From JBGPTK01 sp041497605 (GTDB lineage Bacteria; Acidobacteriota; Terriglobia; Acidiferrales; UBA7541): a stretch of DNA of 19,708 nt. Every line of letters begins with the position of its first letter. Position 1 is the first letter of the stretch. A model generated the notes under the pieces. It worked only from the letters and a program-made list of their open reading frames with translations. It was not told the DNA's origin and did not search any database. Below, piece by piece: positions 15,877 to 19,708 of this stretch. The stretch is from contig JBGQGW010000036.1 in the NCBI GenBank assembly GCA_041497605.1, positions 1-19,708 on the forward strand, written 5' to 3'. A program made the translations under genes and the position numbers.

Positions 15877-16914
15877 ATGCGCTACGCCGATGCAGGTGTT
15901 GATATCTCTGTGGCCGATCAGGCCAAGCAGCGCATCCGCACGCTGGCCGGCCGCACCTTCAATAGCAATGTCCTAGCGCCCATCGGCGGGTTCGGCTCGC
16001 TCTTCCGTTTCGATCAAAAGCGCTGGCGCGAACCAGTGCTCGTCGCCAGCGCCGACGGCGTCGGCACCAAGCTCAAAATTGCCACTGCGCTCGGCGTGCA
16101 CTCCACCGTCGGCGCGGACATCGTCAACCACTGCGTCAACGACATCCTGACGCAGGGCGCCGAGCCTCTTTTCTTCCTCGATTATCTGGCCATGGGAAAA
16201 TTGGATCTGCGCGTCATCGAGCAAATTATCGAAGGCATGAGCCGCGCCGCGAAATTGGCAGGCTGCGCGCTGATCGGCGGCGAAACCGCGGAAATGCCCG
16301 GCTTCTACGCGCCCGGTGAATACGATCTCGCCGGCTTCATCGTCGGCGCGGTGGATCGCAGCCACATGCTCGGTCCCGCCCGCGTGCGCGCGGGAGATAT
16401 TTTAATCGCGCTGGCTTCGAGCGGCCTGCACACCAACGGCTATTCGCTCGCCCGCAAACTGGTTTTTCAAATGGCACGCCTCAAGCCGGAGGCTTACGTG
16501 CCCGATGTCAACAATAAAATCGGCGCCGAATTGCTCAAGCCCCACCGCTGCTACTGGCCCGTCCTGAAAAATATCGTCGCCCGTGGATGGCTCTCCGCGA
16601 TGGCCCACATCACCGGCGGCGGCATCACCGGAAATCTTCCCCGAGTTCTGCCGCGCACCGTGCAGGCTACCGTGGATCTTGGCTCCTGGCCCGTGCTGCC
16701 GATCTTCCGCTATCTCGCGCGCATCGGAAAAATCGAAGAAGAAGAATTGCTGCGCACCTTCAATCTCGGCGCCGGAATGATTCTGGTCGTCCCGCCCAAA
16801 CACGTCCGCAAAGTCGAAACCGAACTCAAACGCCACCGCGAAAAATATTACGTCATCGGCCGCCTCGAGTCCGGCCGCCCCCGCGTCGTCTACAACGGCC
16901 GCCTCCCGGCATAA
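15877..16914 (+). CDS. purM: Phosphoribosylformylglycinamidine cyclo-ligase (AIR synthetase)
   Basis: A 345-residue cytoplasmic enzyme that closes FGAM to AIR with ATP, the step after PurL. Motifs are YADAGVDI at the N-terminus, SADGVGTKLKIA around 58-69, NHCVNDILTQGAEPLFFLDY, GGETAEMPGFY, ASSGLHTNGYSLARK and ITGGGITGNLPRVLP. Length and motif order are normal for the family. AAGGA (15865-15869) sits 7 bases before the ATG, confirming the start. It follows lepB by 150 bases on the same strand. The hairpin between them could separate the transcripts or adjust their levels. It ends 9 bases from the convergent FAD oxidoreductase gene, leaving no room for a separate terminator between the two. Confidence 0.97.
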   Translation: MRYADAGVDISVADQAKQRIRTLAGRTFNSNVLAPIGGFGSLFRFDQKRWREPVLVASADGVGTKLKIATALGVHSTVGADIVNHCVNDILTQGAEPLFFLDYLAMGKLDLRVIEQIIEGMSRAAKLAGCALIGGETAEMPGFYAPGEYDLAGFIVGAVDRSHMLGPARVRAGDILIALASSGLHTNGYSLARKLVFQMARLKPEAYVPDVNNKIGAELLKPHRCYWPVLKNIVARGWLSAMAHITGGGITGNLPRVLPRTVQATVDLGSWPVLPIFRYLARIGKIEEEELLRTFNLGAGMILVVPPKHVRKVETELKRHREKYYVIGRLESGRPRVVYNGRLPA

Positions 16915-16923
16915 CGACCGTCG

Positions 16924-18726
16924 CTATCGGGCCACATGGCACATTTTGCAGTTTTCAATCTGCGCCACCGGATCAATGCGGTGCGTTTCGGCATCAAATG
17001 GCATCGGAATGTAGTGGCAGGCAACGCACTGGTAATTTCGTTCCAGCACCACACGATGGGCGGCCTCAAAATGCGCGAACCCGGGGGCATGTTTCGTAAC
17101 TTCCGTGGCAACGTCGTGGCAGGACAAGCATTCTGAGTTCGCTGCTTTGCCAGGAATGTCGCTCTTGGCGGTCGAAGGTACCGCTGTGGCGGCCCGTTGG
17201 CTCGCGCCAATTTTCAAAGCTGCGTTCTTACCCGCTACTCGGCCCGTGAGAATCCCTGGGCCGAGAAATGTCCCTTCCAATCCCGCTTTGCCGTTGATTC
17301 CTCCAAATCCTGCCAGCTCGCCGGCTGCATAGAGACCGGGGATGGGTCTGCCATTGCGATCCACAACCCGGCAGGAATGGTCGATGCGAATTCCGCCCAT
17401 GCTTTTTCGCGACAACGGGAAGATCTGCACGGTGTAAAAGGGCGGCTGGGAAATTTTCGGGGGCTTCTCGTTCGAGTTCTTTTCAAACGAGTGAAATTCG
17501 CTATCCGCCCCGTCTGCAATCATCTTGTTGTAGCGAGACACTGTCTGCTCTAGCGCAGCGGTGGGCAATCCCGATTTTTCTGCCAGTTCCTCAATCGTGT
17601 TGGCCGATTTCACCAGGCGCGGATCGTCGAAGATCCACTTTTGAACGTAACTGAATTCTCCCCAATCGGAGCCGGATACCCAGAATCCCAGCTTCGCTTC
17701 GCTATCGAAGATGGCCCAGTAGGTAGCCGGTTTTTGTTGCAGCAAAGCCACCATCGCCGGCCGCGGACCGCTGGTTTCGTCCACAAATCGATGGCCTCCG
17801 GAATTCACCCAGATTGCGTTCTTGATCTGAACGTTTAGTCCGCGCCGCAGCGTTGGATCTCTCGGATCGGGCAGGCCATAGGCGTAATTCCATTGGTGGT
17901 CCATGTTGAAATAGACCGCGCCCACCGCTCGCGCGATCTGGTGTCCCGAGCCGACGGAGTTCACCCCCGAGCCCATCAGGATTCGCTCCGGGAAAGGCAC
18001 GTCATGCGGCCAGAACTCGCGGACCATGTCGAGATTATTCTGAAATCCTCCCGTTGCGAGAATGACCGCCTTCCCGCGAAAATCCTGGATTTCGTTAGTG
18101 CGAAGATTTCTGCCTCGAACGCCGGCGATTCGATCCCCGTCGCGCAACAACTCCGTCGCCTTCACGTTCCACACGAATCGAATCCGCTGCGTCTTTAAAC
18201 ACGCCCGATAGATGGGACTCACAAGCCCCAGGCCGCTCCCCCGCGTATTGTGGCCACGAGCGACGCTGTTACCGGGCAGTTGCGTCACTCCAGAGAAGCG
18301 GATGCCCATGGCCTCGACCCAGTCGTAGACATCTGAGCGTGAATGGTAAACGTAGTAGTGCACCCAATAGGGATCAGGATCTTCTCCCCAGCGGATGAAA
18401 TCCTTCTCGGCGAGCTCGGGACTGTCTGCGATGCCGCTCGCTTTTTGCTCCGGCGTGCCGATCAGGCACACGGTGCCTTCCGACATAACAGCGTGCCCGC
18501 CAAACACAGACGACATATCCACAACCGTTACATTCGCGCCGCCACGAGCGGCCTCCAGCGCCGCCGAAAGCCCCGCAATCCCCGCACCCACAATGATGAC
18601 GTCGCTCGTGATGGCCGGGACAGCTTGGGCGGAAGACTCTTCAGTGGATTGAGCGAAACGCACACCTGAACTTCCGCGCAATTGCAAAGACGCGATGACT
18701 AGCAGCAGTAAACAGAATCGGCGCAT
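16924..18726 (-). CDS. Secreted FAD-dependent oxidoreductase with three C-terminal c-type heme sites (flavocytochrome-like)
   Basis: A 600-residue protein. Residues 1-26 form a signal peptide (MRRFCLLLLVIASL, likely cleaved after FA). A fumarate reductase/succinate dehydrogenase-type FAD domain follows, with GAGIAG at 47-52, then EGTVCLIG, GGHRFVDE (310-317) and LYAAGELAGFGGINGKAG near 465. The C-terminal 70 residues carry three CXXCH heme-attachment motifs at 533-537, 567-571 and 593-597, with spare histidines (546, 552, 557, 582) able to act as distal ligands. Export fits periplasmic heme attachment. Shewanella flavocytochromes FccA and UrdA carry their hemes before the flavin domain, whereas here the order is reversed. 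The substrate is unknown; fumarate, urocanate or another unsaturated acid or ketone are family possibilities, and I cannot map the FccA catalytic Arg with confidence. GAGGA lies 13 bases before the ATG. Confidence 0.87.
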   Translation of the reverse strand: MRRFCLLLLVIASLQLRGSSGVRFAQSTEESSAQAVPAITSDVIIVGAGIAGLSAALEAARGGANVTVVDMSSVFGGHAVMSEGTVCLIGTPEQKASGIADSPELAEKDFIRWGEDPDPYWVHYYVYHSRSDVYDWVEAMGIRFSGVTQLPGNSVARGHNTRGSGLGLVSPIYRACLKTQRIRFVWNVKATELLRDGDRIAGVRGRNLRTNEIQDFRGKAVILATGGFQNNLDMVREFWPHDVPFPERILMGSGVNSVGSGHQIARAVGAVYFNMDHQWNYAYGLPDPRDPTLRRGLNVQIKNAIWVNSGGHRFVDETSGPRPAMVALLQQKPATYWAIFDSEAKLGFWVSGSDWGEFSYVQKWIFDDPRLVKSANTIEELAEKSGLPTAALEQTVSRYNKMIADGADSEFHSFEKNSNEKPPKISQPPFYTVQIFPLSRKSMGGIRIDHSCRVVDRNGRPIPGLYAAGELAGFGGINGKAGLEGTFLGPGILTGRVAGKNAALKIGASQRAATAVPSTAKSDIPGKAANSECLSCHDVATEVTKHAPGFAHFEAAHRVVLERNYQCVACHYIPMPFDAETHRIDPVAQIENCKMCHVAR

Positions 18727-18799
18727 GGTGAAATTAAGATCCTCGAAAGGGTATTACCAGAATTTCCAAGGCAAACCTAGGGGACTCTTGCAGAAACTG

Positions 18800-18997
18800 C
18801 TATTCGTAGCGCAACGCGACCATCGGATCGACGCGCGTGGCCCTCCGCGCTGGAATGAAGCAGGCCGCCAGCGCCACCATCATCAACAAAATGGCAACGC
18901 CCGCGAAGGTTACTGGATCGGTCGCGCCCAGGCCATAGAGCTGGTTCGTCATCAAGCCGCATATGGTCTTGTATTGTGGAGAATTCCTGTTATTCAA
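18800..18997 (-). pseudogene. Orphan C-terminus of a MacB/FtsX-like ABC transporter permease
   Basis: The frame reads LYGLGATDPVTFAGVAILL, then a hydrophobic helix, then CFIPARRATRVDPMVALRYE and a stop. This is the characteristic last membrane helix and tail of FtsX/MacB-type permeases, especially the long permeases common in Acidobacteriota. Only about 50 recognisable residues remain of a protein normally several hundred long. Homology appears to fade around 18965, and the ATG at 18997 is probably incidental. No ribosome-binding site or other permease part is found upstream, where purN lies on the opposite strand. It is best read as a deletion or insertion remnant. It is 73 bases upstream of the flavocytochrome gene on the same strand. 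Confidence 0.8.
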
Positions 18998-19004
18998 GAT
19001 AGGC

Positions 19005-19013
19005 TGTTATGTT
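19005..19013 (+). promoter_or_regulatory. Candidate extended -10 promoter for purN
   Basis: TGTTATGTT (TG-N plus TATGTT, 4 of 6 matches to TATAAT) lies 14 bases before the purN ATG. It resembles the elements before lpxC and purQ. No -35 is seen at proper spacing. If used, the leader would be under 10 bases, fitting the lack of a ribosome-binding site before purN. Confidence 0.25.
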
Positions 19014-19027
19014 AACGTCCTCGGCAC

Positions 19028-19651
19028 ATGAAAAAGCGAATCGCAGTGCTGCTTTCGGGCCGCGGCTCGAATTTCAAGGCGCTTGCGGACTCGGTTGCCG
19101 CGGGAAGAATTCCCAATGCCGAAATCGCGATTGTCATCAGCAATCGCGAGGGCGCGCCGGGAATCGAAAAGGCAAAATCGCGCGGCATCCCGGCGAAAGT
19201 GATTCCGTCGAAGGGCTTGCAGCGGGAGGAATATGACCAGCTTGTCGTCGCGGCGATCCAGGCGGCGAATGCCGATCTGGTTTGCCTGGCCGGGTACATG
19301 CGCTTGCTTTCGCCGGTGTTTGTCGCGGCGTTCCGGAATCGCATTTTGAATATTCATCCGTCGCTGCTGCCCGCGTTTCCGGGACTCGAAGCTCAGCGGC
19401 AAGCGCTCGAGCACGGCGTGAAGTTCACCGGATGCACGGTCCATTTTGTGGATGAAAATCTGGATGCCGGGCCGGTAATTTTGCAAGCGATCGTTCCGGT
19501 GCTCGATGCGGATACGGCAGAATCGCTCAACCAGCGCGTTTTGAAAGAGGAGCATCGCATTTACACTGAAGCGGTGCGGATTGTGCTCGAAGGACGCTAT
19601 CGCATCGAAGGCCGCCGCGTCTTGATTCTTCCGGAGAAGCCGAATGCCTGA
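19028..19651 (+). CDS. purN: Phosphoribosylglycinamide formyltransferase
   Basis: A 207-residue cytoplasmic enzyme transferring the formyl group of 10-formyl-THF to GAR, the purine step before PurQL. The phosphate-binding LLSGRGSNFKAL lies at 8-19. Catalytic residues are Asn108 and His110 in LNIHPSLLPAFPG, and Asp146 in VDENLDAGPVILQ, matching E. coli Asn106, His108 and Asp144. The ATG at 19028 aligns with the family start, but there is no ribosome-binding site. It is separated from purM by the minus-strand flavocytochrome and the permease remnant. Its last 8 bases overlap the next gene, suggesting co-transcription with it. Confidence 0.96.
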   Translation: MKKRIAVLLSGRGSNFKALADSVAAGRIPNAEIAIVISNREGAPGIEKAKSRGIPAKVIPSKGLQREEYDQLVVAAIQAANADLVCLAGYMRLLSPVFVAAFRNRILNIHPSLLPAFPGLEAQRQALEHGVKFTGCTVHFVDENLDAGPVILQAIVPVLDADTAESLNQRVLKEEHRIYTEAVRIVLEGRYRIEGRRVLILPEKPNA

Positions 19652-19708
19652 GGCAAAAAGCAAAGTGGTATTCAAACCAGTGGACGAACAGCTCGCGCTG
19701 CTGCGCAA
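19644..19708 (+). CDS. Start of next gene, resembling tyrosyl-tRNA synthetase N-terminus (partial)
   Basis: Only 21 codons are visible, beginning MPEAKSKVVFKPVDEQLALL. The segment PVDEQLALLR resembles the first residues of bacterial TyrS of the long type, which continue with a RGTVEII-like stretch, but the diagnostic HIGH motif lies beyond the edge. A good ribosome-binding site (GGAG at 19632-19635, 8 bases before the ATG) supports a real start. It overlaps the purN stop by 8 bases. Confidence 0.6.
   Translation, partial: MPEAKSKVVFKPVDEQLALLR

Noticed and set aside
1..19708. CRISPR array, tRNA, rRNA, transposase or defence genes
   Set aside because: No regularly spaced repeats, no cloverleaf or rRNA-like sequence, and no transposase or defence-protein motif seen on either strand.

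Overview
The window reads as a chromosomal housekeeping segment of a diderm bacterium, most likely an acidobacterium. Lipid A synthesis (LpxC) implies an outer membrane. The gene mix (a secreted PIG-L deacetylase with a large C-terminal region, a zinc-ribbon/DUF4190/pilin-like fusion, and the tail of a MacB/FtsX-type permease of the kind abundant in Acidobacteriota) and the fairly high G+C fit that phylum. The taxonomic placement is inference from protein style, not a database match.

Layout. (1) 1-3040, minus strand: a PIG-L/LmbE-family secreted deacetylase followed by a formylglycine-generating-enzyme-like gene that runs off the left edge. (2) 3186-4241, plus: an exported TPR-type protein of unknown role. 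(3) 4284-5204, minus: lipoyl synthase lipA. (4) 5483-6385, plus: lpxC, ending almost against a minus-strand zinc-ribbon/DUF4190/pilin-like membrane protein (6391-7095). (5) 7215-8753, plus: glmU. (6) 8968-16914, plus: purQ, an M20 peptidase, purL, purF, lepB and purM, with purL-purF and purF-lepB overlapping. (7) 16924-18726, minus: a secreted FAD oxidoreductase with three C-terminal CXXCH heme sites, and behind it the orphan C-terminus of an FtsX-like permease (18800-18997). (8) 19028-19651, plus: purN, overlapping the first codons of a gene that resembles tyrS.

Together purQ, purL, purF, purM and purN cover PRPP amidation, GAR formylation, FGAM synthesis and AIR synthesis, the early part of de novo IMP synthesis. 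PurS, the small partner normally needed with this short PurL, is not in the window. GlmU makes UDP-GlcNAc, from which LpxA and LpxC start lipid A, so lpxC and glmU are functionally linked although another gene separates them. LepB, whose gene overlaps purF, would process the several Sec-exported proteins encoded here.

I found no CRISPR array, tRNA, rRNA, intact insertion sequence or defence system, and nothing that convincingly amounts to a new multi-gene system. The most unusual items are the flavocytochrome with its heme module at the C-terminus, the permease remnant beside it, and the zinc-ribbon/pilin fusion.
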